DNA of 64,000 nt, from positions 1 to 64,000 of the forward strand of contig JACEFZ010005100.1 in the NCBI GenBank assembly GCA_014155875.1, written 5' to 3'. The first letter of the stretch is position 1. Every line of letters starts with the position of its first letter. Under the pieces are notes generated by a model that made no database searches, was not told the DNA's origin, and saw nothing but the letters and a program-made list of their open reading frames with translations. This DNA comes from Cepaea nemoralis. Taxonomy: Eukaryota > Mollusca > Gastropoda > Stylommatophora > Helicidae. Positions 12,032 to 24,819 of the stretch are shown here, piece after piece. The position numbers and the translations under genes were made by a program.

Positions 12032-12058
12032 CCCCCCCCCCCCCCCCCCCCCCCCCCC
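12032..12058 (+). repeat. 27-base poly-C tract
   Basis: Uninterrupted C27. Confidence 0.98.
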
Positions 12059-12349
12059 GCCCGCAAGAAGACGCCAACAGTGAATGTATCACCGGAAAAT
12101 AAGAGGGCCTGTGTTTCTGGCCCCTGCATCTTGCCACAGCGCATCCAAGGAGCAATGAGCAGTAGCACTGTAACCTAGCATGCATGTCTGAGCGGCCACT
12201 ACGGAGGGTTGGCGTGAGACTGGCTACCTAATAGTAATACCGTTGGGAACTTTGGTTGCAACATCCGACCTGTTACAATGCAGTCTTTGCAGGGCCACTT
12301 GGTGCGAGGTGGTTGAGGGCATATGTTCTACAGCGGGATGTAAGGCCAC

Positions 12350-15155
12350 AGTAGAGTGTGCCTACTGACACACACACATGCTGGGCCAGAGATACAAGAC
12401 AACAGAAGAGTGCGCCTACTGCACACACACAAGCTGGACCAGAGATACAAGGCAACAGAAGAGTGCGCCTACTGACACAAACATGCTGGGTCAGAGATAT
12501 AAGGCAACAGAAGAGTGCGCCTACTGACACAAACATGCTGGGTCAGAGATACAAGGCAACAGTAGAATGTGCCTACTGACACACACATGCTGGGCCAGAG
12601 ATACAAGGCAACAGTAGAGTGTGCCTACTGACACACACACACATGCTGGGCCAGAGATACAAGGCAACAGTAGAATGTGCCTACTGACACACATGCTGGG
12701 CCAGAGATACAAGGTCACAGTAGAGTGTGCCTACTGACACACACATGCTAGACCAGAGATACAAGGCAACAGAAGAGTGTGCCTACTGACACACACATGC
12801 TGGGTCAGAGATACAAGGCAACAGAAGAGTGTGCCTACTGACACACACATGCTGGGTCAGAGATACAAGGCAACAGAAGAGTGTGCCCACTGACACACAC
12901 ATGCTGGGTCAGAGATACAAGGCAACAGAAGAGTGTGCCTACTGACACACACATGCTGGGCCAGAGATACAAGGCAACAGAAGAGTGTGCCTACTGAGAC
13001 ACACATGCTGGGCCAGAGATACAAGGCAACAGAAGAGTGTGCCTACTGACACACAAATGCTGGGTCAGAGATACAAGGCAACAGAAGAGTGTGCCTACTG
13101 ACACACACATGCTGGGTCAGAGATACAAGGCAACAGAAGAGTGTGCCTACTGACACACACATGCTAGACCAGAGATACAAGGCCACAGAAGAGTGTGCCT
13201 ACTGACACACACATGCTGGGCCAGAGATACAAGGCAACAGAAGAGAGTGCCTACTGACACACACATGCTGGGCCAGAGATACAAGGCAACAGAAGAGTGT
13301 GCCTACTGACACACACATGCTAGACCAGAGATACAAGGCAACAGAAGAGTGTGCCTACTGACACACACATGCTAGACCAGAGATACAAGGCAACAAAAGA
13401 GTGTGCCTACTGACACACACATGCTGGGCCAGAGATACAAGGCCACAGAAGAGTGTGCCTACTGACACACACATGCTAGACCAGAGATACATGGCCACAG
13501 AAGAGTGTGCCTACTGACACACACATGCTGGGCCAGAGATACAAGGCAACAGAAGAGTGTGCCTACTGACACACACATGCTGGGTCAGAGATACAAGGCC
13601 ACAGAAGAGTGTGCCTACTGACACACACATGCTGGGCCAGAGATACAAGGCAACAGAAGAGTGTGCCTACTGACACACACATGCTGGGCCAGAGATACAA
13701 GGCAACAGAAGAGTGTGCCTACTGACACACACATGCTAGACCAGAGATACAAGGCAACAGAAGAGTGTGCCTACTGACACACACATGCTGGGCCAGAGAT
13801 ACAAGGCAACAGAAGAGTGTGCCTACTGACACACACATGCTAGACCAGAGATACAAGGCAACAGAAGAGTGTGCCTACTGACACACACATGCTGGCCAGA
13901 GATACAAGGCAACAGAAGAGTGTGCCTACTGACACACACATGCTAGACCAGAGATACAAGGCCACAGAAGAGTGTGCCTACTGACACACACATGCTGGGC
14001 CAGAGATACAAGGCAACAGAAGAGTGTGCCTACTGACACACACATGCTGGGCCAGAGATACAAGGCAACAGAAGAGTGTGCCTACTGACACACACATGCT
14101 AGACCAGAGATACAAGGCCACAGAAGAGTGTGCCTACTGACACACACACGCTAGACCAGAGATACAAGGCAACAGAAGAGTGTGCCTACTGACACACACA
14201 TGCTGGGCCAGAGATACAAGGCCACAGAAGAGTGTGCCTACTGACACACACATGCTGGGCCAGAGATACAAGGCAACAGAAGAGTGTGCCTACTGACACA
14301 CACATGCTGGGCCAGAGATACAAGGCAACAGAAGAGTGTGCCTACTGACACACACATGCTGGGCCAGAGATACAAGGCAACAGAAGAGTGTGCCTACTGA
14401 CACACACATGCTGGGCCAGAGATACAAGGCAACAGAAGAGTGTGCCTACTGACACACACATGCTAGACCAGAGATACAAGGCCACAGAAGAGTGTGCCTA
14501 CTGACACACACATGCTGGGCCAGAGATACAAGGCAACAGAAGAGTGTGCCTACTGACACACACATGCTGGGCCAGAGATACAAGGCAACAGAAGAGTGTG
14601 CCTACTGACACACACATGCTGGGCCAGAGATACAAGGCACAGAAGAGTGTGCCTACTGACACACACATGCTGGGCCAGAGATACAAGGCAACAGAAGAGT
14701 GTGCCTACTGACACACACATGCTGGGCCAGAGATACAAGGCAACAGAAGAGTGTGCCTACTGACACACACATGCTAGACCAGAGATACAAGGCAACAGAA
14801 GAGTGTGCCTACTGACACACACATGCTGGGCCAGAGATACAAGGCAACAGAAGAGTGTGCCTACTGACACACACATGCTAGACCAGAGATACAAGGCAAC
14901 AGAAGAGTGTGCCTACTGACACACACATGCTGGGCCAGAGATACAAGGCAACAGAAGAGTGTGCCTACTGACACACACATGCTAGGCCAGAGATACAAGG
15001 CAACAGAAGAGTGTGCCTACTGACACACACATGCTGGGCCAGAGATACAAGGCAACAGAAGAGTGTGCCTACTGACACACACATGCTAGACCAGAGATAC
15101 AAGGCAACAGAAGAGTGTGCCTACTGACACACACATGCTGGACCAGAGATACAAG
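12350..15155. repeat. 52-bp minisatellite, about 54 copies
   Basis: Unit: CCTACTGACACACACATGCT, GGGCCAGAGATACAAGGCAA, CAGAAGAGTGTG. Two main variants differ at GGGCC versus AGACC, mixed along the array; the left edge is more diverged and the right half nearly uniform. Open frames (ACVC, CLVSLAQH) are artefacts. Confidence 0.97.
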
Positions 15156-15185
15156 CTAATCAATTTCATAATATATTACAGGTCA

Positions 15186-15487
15186 TGTGAGATGCCTAAA
15201 CAATCTTATTGACATGGTCAACAGGAAGTATAGGCAATGTCAGGAGCCTGTTCCTCGCCCCAAGGCGTGTTGCAACGTGTCCTGGCGACATATTTGTAGA
15301 AACCAAGCGACACTTCATGGCTGATATGGTCGAGACCACACTGGCCGTCTGTACTTCCAAGACCAGTTTCTGGTACCCATTGTCGGCTAGGTAGAACCAG
15401 GTCATAACAAAAATAGTACTTCGATGAGGATTCAAATCTATGAGCAACCAGGGTGGCAGGCAAACTGATAGCCTCTGGGCTACCCTG
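15186..15487 (-). repeat. tRNA-derived SINE, family D
   Basis: Minus-strand head with A box TAGCCCAGAGG and B box GATTTGAATCC. The body aligns with 17740-17996 around GGTACCAGAAACTGGTCTTG and AAGTGTCGCTTGGT. Confidence 0.65.
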
Positions 15488-15499
15488 GCCCCAGTATAT

Positions 15500-16695
15500 G
15501 TAGGCTGAACAACGGGTATCTGTGAGATATGGTTATACGCAGATATGTGGTGGCTTTTTTGTTGATACGTAGTGAGATTTGTTGATATGCTGGTATGTGG
15601 TGAGATTTGGTGATATGTGGGTTTGTGGTGACTTTTTGATCTGCAGATATGTGGTGAGATTTGGTGATCTGCAGGTATGTGGTGAGATTTGGTGATATGG
15701 GGTTATGTGGTGACTTTTTGATATGCAGGTATGTGGTGAGATTTAGTGATATGTGGTGAGATTCGGGCATGTTATGAGAAGAGATGGATTGGAGAACTTG
15801 GTGACAACTGGTAAGATCGAAGGGAACAGACCAAGAGGAAGACCTAGAAGCAAATACCTGGATGGCTTGGCCACATGGCATGGTCGAGACAGGAACACGG
15901 AGCTGATCCACGACTCTGGTGATCGAGTGAGATGGCAAAACATGACCGCTCACGCTTACTGGCATGGCACATGATGGATGGATGGATTGATGGATGGTGA
16001 GATTTGGTGATTTGTGGTTATGTGTGAGATCTGGTGATATGTGGGTATGTGGTGAGATTTGGTGATATGTGGGTATGTGGTGAGAATTGGTGATATGCTG
16101 GTATGTGGTGAGATTTGTTGATATGCTGGTATGTGGTGAGATTTGGTGATAATGCAGGTATGTGGTGACGTTTTGATATGCAGATACGTGGTGAGATTTG
16201 GTGATATGCAGGTATGTCATGAGATTTAGTGATATGTGGTGAGATTTGGTTGTTTGTGGGTATGGGATGAGATTTGGTGATATGTGGTGAGATTTGGTGA
16301 TATGTGGTGAGATTTGGTGATATGTGGGTAAGTTGTAAGATTTAGTGATATGAGAGTATGTGGTGACTCTTTGTTGATATGCGGATACATGGTGAGATTT
16401 GTTGATATGCTGGAATGTGGTGAGATTTGGTGATATGTGCGTATGTGGTGAGATTTGGTGATATGTGGGTATGTGGTGACTTTTTGATCTGCAGATATGT
16501 GGTGAGATTTTGTGATATGCGGGTATGTGTGAGATTTGGTTATATGCGGTTATTTTGTGAGATGTGGTGATATGTGGGTATGTGGTGAGATTTGGTTATA
16601 TGCAGTTATTTTGTGAGATATGGTGATATGTGGTGAGATTTGATATGTGGTGAGGTTTGTTGATATGCTGGTATGTAGTGAGATTTGGTGACCAA
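15500..16695. repeat. degenerate GATATGTGGTGAGATTTGGT minisatellite
   Basis: Irregular 20-28-bp units of GATATGTGGGTATGTGGTGA and GATTTGGT, interrupted by a LINE 3' end at about 15762-15997. The 246-aa minus frame is translation of the repeat. Confidence 0.93.
15762..15997 (+). pseudogene. RTE-like 3' end inserted in minisatellite
   Basis: Reads FGHVMRRDGLENLVTTGKIE, then RPRGRPRSKYLDGLA, WHGRDRNTELIHDSGDR and AYWHGT, stop TGA merged with a (TGGA)n tail. Only the last about 75 codons are present, as expected from 5' truncation. Confidence 0.85.
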
Positions 16696-16699
16696 GGGT

Positions 16700-17125
16700 T
16701 AGGTGTGAAATATGATGACATATTTGCATATGTGAGCATATAGAATACAGAGTATATACTCAAAATAGATCTACAAACACAATAGCGTATAAACTATAGA
16801 CACGTCTTAGCATAAACAGAGAGAACAGGCAGTTATTTGTATAGGAAGCTAGAAAACAAACATACAGACAAACAAGAATGATAAAGTTTATTCAGTAGGG
16901 AAAAATGGGAAAACCAACACTGCATGAACTAGTTTCAGTCTTGCCAACCAAATATTTATTGTTGATAATGAAAGAAACAAGTATTGAAACTTAGCTGTAG
17001 ATATAATCTCTACTACCATCACCGTCAGAGCAAACATGTCGACATCATTGTCAAGCTCAAGTTTAATCTGAAGACTGCTAAGATACTGTTTCTTGTTCTA
17101 ACTAATTTTGTCACTCCTTCTTCTA
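16700..17125. other. no gene recognised
   Basis: AT-rich unique sequence; no motif found. Confidence 0.5.
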
Positions 17126-17128
17126 CAT

Positions 17129-17330
17129 CAGTGGTTCCCAAAGTGGATTGACCACTCTTTGGGAGGGAGGGATAGATCTTTATGTGCAGAACAATTTAAA
17201 AGAAAGGTTGGTGGATAGATCCAAAGATGCAGCGGAATGGTTCAGAAGGGCACTGGAAAGATTCAAGCAAGTGGTGAGGTTGTGAATGTGCAGTAGGAAG
17301 AGGTATATTTGTAGGCATGTGAGTGAGTGA

Positions 17331-17385
<55 letters not shown>

Positions 17386-17486
17386 GTAGGTAGGTAGGTA
17401 GGTAGTATGTCTGTCTGTCTGGTGGTGTTAGGAATATGATATTTGAGGCAAGGGGGCTATAGCCCACACAAGTCTGGGAACCACTG
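17129..17486. mobile_element. hAT-type MITE
   Basis: Ends CAGTGGTTCCCAAAGT and (minus) CAGTGGTTCCCAGACT, the common hAT terminal type. 358 bp, no coding; interior has (GT), (GA) and (GTAG) runs. No clean 8-bp duplication seen. Confidence 0.65.
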
Positions 17487-17739
17487 CTGCAGGACTACAC
17501 CAGGACACAGGACAGTGCTAACCTGGCATGTCTTGATATACCTAATTCTTCCTTCTATAATTCATCATTCTGCTCTGTAAATGCAAATCATCCTGCTGAC
17601 TGATGTGACTACCACCTCCTGCAGCCTCACGTGATAAACAATTTGATGTAGTATTTTTTAAATAAAATAAGTACTGTTTTGATCGTTTACATGTAGAAAT
17701 GTCTAACACAAAAGTCTAATACCGAATATGAGCAACAAT

Positions 17740-17996
17740 AAACTCAACACGGCCAAGTGACACATTCTTCATGCTAATGTCACATGCCCGGCATACAGCC
17801 CATAATTTCTCTACCATACAGCAGCAACTGAAGAGTCATGTCGTCAGTACTGGTCACCCAGAACACTTTCTGCGACCCATGTTATGAAACTGGGTTCACC
17901 CTCAAGCCATGTGTTAATGAAAACAAGATGCCCCTTGAGGGATCCAAACCTTGGGCAGCCGGTGCGTGCACTAACCACTCTACTGCTGCTCAACAA
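17740..17996 (-). repeat. tRNA-derived SINE, family D
   Basis: Minus-strand A box GTAGAGTGGTTAG and B box GGTTTGGATCC, then a body shared with 15186-15487. Confidence 0.65.
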
Positions 17997-18630
17997 CAAT
18001 GGTAATAGTCATAAGACAGCTAACTACTATCTATGATAACTTATGGACGGATTTTATGTACAGGAATTATAGAAAACATACAACTGTATGATGCAAACAC
18101 AGATCTAGAAATAGTGTAGTCTATTCAGTGGTGCACCATTAAACAAGAAACACATCTTTAAAACATAAGGGTTGGAGAAATTATGTACTTAAAAGGCAAA
18201 AGAGAGACTGGAAGTTGAAAGAAATAAAAGATAAAATGTCTTCATTCCACATGGCCAAAGTCTGCTCTACGACAAGAATGAAGTGTTTTTTCCTTACCAG
18301 TCAGCTCTTTGATCTGAACCATTTCTCTCAGAGTTGATCGATGACTTCACCACAGAGGCATTACATTTAATAAAATGTTACATTGAGACAAATTCATGAA
18401 TGATAAATTCACAAAAATAGAAATCATGAAAGACAACATTGAAATCCTTACTAGTGTGAAAATGCCTACATAATGAAACAAATACTCAGTCACGATTAAG
18501 TCTTTCCTCTTCTACGCTAGCGGTGCAGAGCTTCCTCATAATCCGATTTGTATTTGATTATATAGACATGCAGAATCAAGTTCAGCATTTGCTTCACGGA
18601 GTACTGACCGCCAGTGTTCCTCAGAGTTGG
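17997..18630. other. no gene recognised
   Basis: AT-rich unique sequence. Confidence 0.5.
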
Positions 18631-18631
18631 C

Positions 18632-18870
18632 GGGAAGCTACTCATTCACTAAACAGTACACCTATACTACAGAGTTGGTGGGGAAGCTACTCATTCACTA
18701 AACAGTACACCTATACTACAGAGTTGGCGGGAAGCTACTCATTCACTAAACAGTACACCTATACTACAGAGTTGGCGGGGAAGCTACTCATTCACTAAAC
18801 AGTACACCTATACTACAGAGTTGGTGGGGAAGCTACTCATTCACTAAACAGTACCCCTATACTATAAAGT
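18632..18870. repeat. 48-49-bp tandem repeat, about 5 copies
   Basis: Unit AGTTGGCGGGAAGCTACTCA, TTCACTAAACAGTACACCTA, TACTACAG. Weaker relatives continue to about 19100 (GGTGGGAATGCTACTTSTTC). Confidence 0.93.
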
Positions 18871-19321
18871 ATGTGGGGGTGCTATTTTTTCATCACTCAA
18901 CTGAGAGGTGAGCTACTTCTATACCCCACAATACATGAGGAGTGCAATATCTTCACCTCAACAGTACATTGGGATGCTATTTCTTCATCACACAAAAGGG
19001 TGGCATGCTAATTATCCACCATACGGTAGGTGGGAATGCTACTTGTTCACCACACAATAAGATGGGGTGCTGCATTTGTACCACACAGCAGGTGAGGAGG
19101 GTGTGGCCCTATTTCATGAATAAAATAGGCTGGATACAAAACATATACCAGTTCCCACAAGCAATAAAAGCATAGACAAAACAAGCTCTTGTATTTCCTA
19201 ACTTAAAAAATAAGGACAAGCACTGCAACAAAGCAGAACCAGGGTGACTGAGAGTTCAATTAGCAACTATGTTATAGCTACTTTCTACTCTGTAACATAT
19301 ACACCTCTTCATTGTTTGTGA

Positions 19322-20565
19322 AATGAGAGAAGGGAGATATCCAGGTGTTTCCACCAGGATGTCTGTGTGCATAAGAGAGAAGGGAGATGTCCAGGTGTTT
19401 CCATCAGGATGTCTGTGAGCATGGAGGTCTATAAGAGAGAAGGGAGATGTCTAGGTGTTTCCATCAGGATGTCTGTGTGCATGGAGGTTTATAAAAGAGA
19501 AGGGAGATGTCCAGGTGTTTCCATCAGGATGTCTGTGTGCATGGAGGTCTATAAGAGAGAAGGGAGATGTCCAGGTGTTTCCATAAGGATGTCTGTGTGC
19601 ATGGGGGTCTATAAGAGAGAAGGGAGATGTCCAGGTGTTTCCATCAGGATGTCTTTGAGCATGGGGGTCTATAAGAGAGAAGGGAGATGTCCAGGTGTTT
19701 CCATCAGGATGTCTGTGAGCATGGAGGTCTATAAGAGAGAAGGGAGATGTCTAGGTGTTTCATTCAGGATGTCTGTGTGCATGGAAGTCTATAGGAGAGA
19801 AGGGAGATGTCTAGGTGTTTCCATCAAGATGTCTGTGTGCATGGAGGTCTGTAAGAGAGAAGGGAGATGTCCAGGTGTTTCCATCAGGATGTCTGTGAGC
19901 ATGGAGGTCTATAAGAGAGAAGTTAGATGTCTAGGTGTTTCCATCAGGATGTCTGTGTGCATAAGAGAGAAGGGAGATGTCCAGGTGTTTCCATCAGGAT
20001 GTCTGTGAGCATGGAGGTCTATAAGAGAGAAGGGAGATGTCTAGGTGTTTCCATCAGGATGTCTGTGTGCATGGAGGTTTATAAAAGAGAAGGGAGATGT
20101 CCAGGTGTTTCCATCAGGATGTCTGTGTGCATGGAGGTCTATAAGAGAGAAGGGAGATGTCCAGGTGTTTCCATAAGGATGTCTGTGTGCATGGGGGTCT
20201 ATAAGAGAGAAGGGAGATGTCCAGGTGTTTCCATCAGGATGTCTTTGAGCATGGGGGTCTATAAGAGAGAAGGGAGATGTCCAGGTGTTTCCATCAGGAT
20301 GTCTGTGAGCATGGAGGTCTATAAGAGAGAAGGGAGATGTCTAGGTGTTTCATTCAGGATGTCTGTGTGCATGGAAGTCTATAGGAGAGAAGGGAGATGT
20401 CTAGGTGTTTCCATCAAGATGTCTGTGTGCATGGAGGTCTGTAAGAGAGAAGGGAGATGTCCAGGTGTTTCCATCAGGATGTCTGTGAGCATGGAGGTCT
20501 ATAAGAGAGAAGTTAGATGTCTAGGTGTTTCCATCAGGATGTCTGTGTGCATGGAGGTCTATAAG
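19322..20565. repeat. 60-bp minisatellite with duplicated 590-bp higher-order unit
   Basis: Unit AGGGAGATGTCCAGGTGTTT, CCATCAGGATGTCTGTGTGC, ATGGAGGTCTATAAGAGAGA. One 50-bp unit (lacks ATGGAGGTCT) recurs 590 bp apart (19371 and 19961), and the variants between repeat in the same order. The 213- and 228-aa frames are repeat translation; the period is divisible by 3. Confidence 0.96.
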
Positions 20566-20640
20566 AACAGACATTCATTCACTGAAACAAGCCAAACTAT
20601 GGTGTCACATTAAAACATAACAGAAAACAAGTCTCCTAGA

Positions 20641-20745
20641 CGGAACCACCTGTGGATATGTGAAGTGATGAGTCTGTCAGTTTTGTAGCAGGAACCACCT
20701 GTGGATATGTGAAGTGATAGGTCCATCACATTTTTGTAGGTCAGA
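20641..20745. repeat. direct repeat, about 51 bp x 2
   Basis: GGAACCACCTGTGGATATGT GAAGTGAT occurs at 20642 and 20691. Confidence 0.85.
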
Positions 20746-21019
20746 ATGCACGGTGGGATACGTGGTCCAATAGCCAGTACTGTGATGAACCTCATTAGAA
20801 GTACATCTTTCCATAACCTTTCTTGTCAAATTAAGTTCATATAAAATAATGAAATAACAGTTTCTGCATGGCAAAATATCGGGATGTGAAGTGTGAGGTC
20901 TTCCCATATTCTAGGCCATGGCATGATGATGTGAGGTGGTCTGTTCCCTTGCTCACTGTGTTCCCACTCCAAACAATTCCCACAATGAAGATTGTATGAG
21001 GTGGGGGTTGACCCTAGAG

Positions 21020-21690
21020 CTGTACTGGTCAACAAACAGAATGCCGGACCAGTGCCTTAGAGAGCCAGGGAACTATGACCAGTGCCTTAGAGAGCCAGGG
21101 AACTATACCGCACTGGTCAACAAACAGAACCTTGGACCAGTGCCTTAGAGAGCCAGGGAACTATGACGCACTGGTCAACAAACAGAACCTTGGACCAGTA
21201 CCTCAGAGAGCCAGGGAAATATGACGTACTGGTCAACAAACAGAACCCTGGACCAGCGCCTTAGAAAGCCAGGGAACTATGACGTACTGGTCAACAAACA
21301 GAACCTTGGACCAGTGCTTTAGAGAGCCAGGGAACTATGACGTACAGATCAACAAACAGAACCTTGGACCAGTGCCTTAGAAAGCCAGGGAACTATGACG
21401 TACTGGTCAACAAACAGAACCTTGGACCAGTGCTTTAGAGAGCCAGGGAACTATGACGTACAGATCAACAAACAGAACCTTGGACCAGTGCCTTAGAAAG
21501 CCAGGGAACTATGACGTACTGGTCAACAAACAGAACCTTGGACCAGTGCTTTAGAGAGCCAGGGAACTATGACGTACAGATCAACAAACAGAACCTTGGA
21601 CCAGTGCCTTAGAAAGCCAGGGAACTATGACGTACTGGTCAACAAACAGAACCTTGGACCAGTGCTTAAGAGAACCAGGGAACTATGATG
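21020..21690. repeat. 58-bp satellite with 116-bp dimer, about 11-12 copies
   Basis: Unit ACTGGTCAACAAACAGAACC, TTGGACCAGTGCCTTAGAGA, GCCAGGGAACTATGACGT. From about 21290, ACTGGTCAAC/CTTAGAAA and ACAGATCAAC/TTTAGAGA units alternate. Confidence 0.95.
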
Positions 21691-21728
21691 TACTTGAATG
21701 CCATAAACCACCATAAAAACTGATTTTG

Positions 21729-22128
21729 TGGGGGGCTGCTCGGTCTCAAGGTATGATGTCCGCCTCAAGTGCTGGAGGCCCCAGGTTCAAGTCCTGGTGA
21801 GGACCAGGATTTTTTCATGTGGACTTCTAATAATAAAATTTCCCCTGGTCTCTGGGAGTGAGATTGGATGCCCGTGTGTATTGTTGCGCACGTAAAACAT
21901 CCCTTGGCAGTTGGAAATCGAAAAAGAATAGCCTAACGGCGCTGCCCGGGCAAACATTTCGAGTTAAAAATCTACCCAAAGTATTTCAGGATCCTCGCCG
22001 GTGCTATGGAGTTCGTGCACTGAGCTGAGTTTCTCTAGACTCAGGTTTGAGTTAGGAGGAGAACAGAGTATTTATGGGTTACACCCGTGTGCCGTGATGG
22101 TGATCCATCAACTAAACTAAACTAAAAA
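21729..22128 (+). repeat. tRNA-derived SINE, family B (tRNA-Pro-like), full length
   Basis: Head GGGGGCTGCTCGGTCTCAAG with A box region GGTCTCAAGGTATG and B box GGTTCAAGTCC, a body of about 300 bp, and an (ACTAA)n tail at 22110. Resemblance to tRNA-Pro is by eye. Confidence 0.8.
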
Positions 22129-22129
22129 C

Positions 22130-23040
22130 GTGATTTATCAGATATATGGCAGGGCATACCCACATCATGTTTCATTGATGATATGTGCCTGCCTGCCTGC
22201 GTGCGTGCATGCATGTGTGTGCATGCATTCATTAAATACAATAATATCATGATTACTGTAGGTGACATTAATCTGCATTGTTTGCTTGTTAAGGGTGAAC
22301 ATTATATTTGAATACTCTACTGAAGCAGGACATAATATGACACATTTCATTCATAAAACAAATAGAAATTAAAGTATATTTATACAATATTTTATCATAT
22401 ATGCACGGCTCACAGAATCAGAATCAACATGTCTGCTGTGCCACAGGTGGCCATCAGTTGTGAAGTGGATGTAGGTGACACGACAGAAGTGACAAGAAAA
22501 CACAAAATGTTGCAGGCACGCAATACACACAACAGCATGAGACTAGGTCCAGAACTACTAGTTGAAGGGAACTGAACTGACTAGACACCTACAATTTATA
22601 GGCAAATCAGCAACATGGGAGTGATAAAAATACAACAAGAACATGGTCAAAAACACATGAGATGAAACAGATTGAAGAATATATGAATTCCTATCTCATG
22701 TCTAGACTTAGTACTGTCTGTGAAGATAAGATTCTTACAAATATTTGCTCATGTACCAAACTTATTCCAGCCATTTCTACTTCACATGTTCATATGTGAC
22801 TATTCTAGATGTTTGCTTCCTACTTCAGGAATAGCTTTCACAGGCAGGTATTTTTTACTCGAGATAAACACAATCATGAAGACATGAAAAGAAATTCTGT
22901 GTGTGTTTACTAAGATACAGACATGTCAAATGAACACAGCACAAAACTAACCTCTTCTGTGCTGAGAGGAAAACATGTTGAAGGCCAAACATAATAATTA
23001 TGTTATTCCTGGTGGAAATTTAAATAATGAAACACACATA
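22130..23040. other. no gene recognised
   Basis: AT-rich; short (GCCT)/(GCAT) patch at 22187-22226 only. Confidence 0.5.
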
Positions 23041-23042
23041 AT

Positions 23043-23347
23043 ATGTTGCACAACGTATTGCTGACATATTTCGCTGTATCTCATCAGGAGCACATTACAG
23101 AAACAAGTTCACAAATAATGAAGTAGCGTAATGAATCCTTTCAACTGAAATACACTGTCCTATGTTTGAATGTCACCAAGGTAGATTTAAAATGACATTT
23201 ATCTCTCTAAAACTACCATGATGTCAGTGAAACATATGGCATTGTGAACCATATACTTCAGCTGAAGAATTTATTATCCTACTTCACATGTTTTCTGCAG
23301 CATGCAGCTGATGAGATACAGTGAAATATGCCAGGCAGGAAATTTTG
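23043..23347. mobile_element. inverted-repeat MITE-like element
   Basis: Arms 23043-23101 and 23288-23347 are inverted relatives (ATTTCGCTGTATCTCATCAG versus CTGATGAGATACAGTGAAAT). A single related arm is at 8310-8385. No coding. Confidence 0.65.
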
Positions 23348-24815
23348 AAACATTTTGTTTGTGTCTTCATTATTCAGAAGATGTTATCAGTGCTGAGACA
23401 GTAGGTGCCAGTGAATGTCCAAGCCAGGAACAAACTACTGGACAGTGACCTCAACTTTCTTACATAACTGCCACTCTCACCAACATCTCTCTCAATCTCT
23501 TGGTCACCAACATTTCTGTCAGATATCTGGTCTACTTGTTAAGAAGAATAACATAAGGTTTTCAACATGTCTGCAGTGAGAGAGGGTGGACAGAATAAAC
23601 TCATAATTAGATGATTTAAAGAGTAGAATTTGCCCCAATTTTTCTTAAAGTATTGACTTCACTGAACTGCCTTCCCTATGACCTCCTCACCTCTTATTTT
23701 CACATTAAACGTTTGCCTGGAGATTAAACTGTTGTCACATGTTGCAGTTGCTGCTATTATAAGTTGATCATGCCCCAATTGTTCCCCTTTAGGAGTTATT
23801 TCTGGCTGCAGTCAAGTGCCACATGGGAGAGCCTGGACACATCAATGTGCAGTCACTATAAAACACTGCATGAGCAGCCTGACATAGCGTATGTGAGCAA
23901 GAAATGTAACATGCTCTCAGAATATCTGCTGTTTCATACTTGAAGAATCTGAGGTTGTATCCACTTTAAACATAGGAATGATGAATCAAAGGTAAAGGTC
24001 ATAGATTAGCAGACTTCAGACAGCAAAACATCAGATTTATCCTCCATACAAAACCATCAGTTTAAGACACAGAACAAAACAGTGACAAGATACTGAATAG
24101 TAAGATGCAGGGGGCCAAGATTAGATTGCTGGAATGGCTGAAGGTTCATAGGTGTTCTTTCAAATACATAATAGGACTACAATATTTACAAATAAAACAA
24201 TGCATGTTCAAGTTACTTGTGTTAAAAAGAACTTTCTAATTTACCAGTCAATCAAGAATAAAAGTACTCCTATATACAAACGTCACTGTCCTGATATCAG
24301 TACAGTATTATAATCTCAACATTCTCATTGGTTAAAAATGATTACAGTTGTGGCAATATCTGACAGCACTTGCAGAAACAAACATAAAATCCCTGTAATC
24401 TGAAACATTGAGATATTTCAATAAAAATAAAATATATTCTGCTATAAATGTGATTAAAGTATCTCGTAACTCAGTCAACAGAAGGTAACAGTAAGAGGTC
24501 ACCTGATCTACAGGTGTCTAGTCTCGCTGGGTGTTGGGCTGGAGCCGGCTGACAATAAAATGGCAAATGCCTGTGAGGGGAACATGATCCAGCCTAGCAG
24601 TAACCCCAGCGTGTCTGTAACTTCTACATCATGCCTTGGTTACACCCTGAAATGCTTCTCAGCAGACGTGAAGTTTCAGCACTGGCCTTGCACACCCTCC
24701 TAGTGTCTGACTGTGGAGATGGGAAGGAGAACTCTGCAACATGGCCCCTGTGTAGACAGTACTGTAGTACCCAACAGGAGGACATTCTCTACACAACCAT
24801 AAGTCAAACTGAGAC
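23348..24815. other. no gene recognised
   Basis: AT-rich sequence without tandem structure. A hydrophobic minus-strand stretch at about 24520-24630 has no acceptor or family match (see rejected). Confidence 0.45.
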
Positions 24816-24819
24816 AAAT

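Noticed and set aside
12358..15160. CRISPR-like array
   Set aside because: Direct head-to-tail 52-bp units with no unique spacers; eukaryotic minisatellite.
19367..20613. Repetitive proteins of 213 and 228 aa (MEVYKREGRCPGVSIRMSVC)
   Set aside because: 60-bp satellite translation; no start context, splice sites or family match.
21729..21805. Functional tRNA-Pro gene
   Set aside because: tRNA-like head is followed by a SINE body and ACTAA tail and occurs again at 24820; acceptor stem pairing is poor.
24510..24650. Possible last exon on the minus strand (VTDTLGLLLGWIMFPSQAF, hydrophobic)
   Set aside because: The good acceptor upstream leads to stops in all three frames, and I recognise no family.
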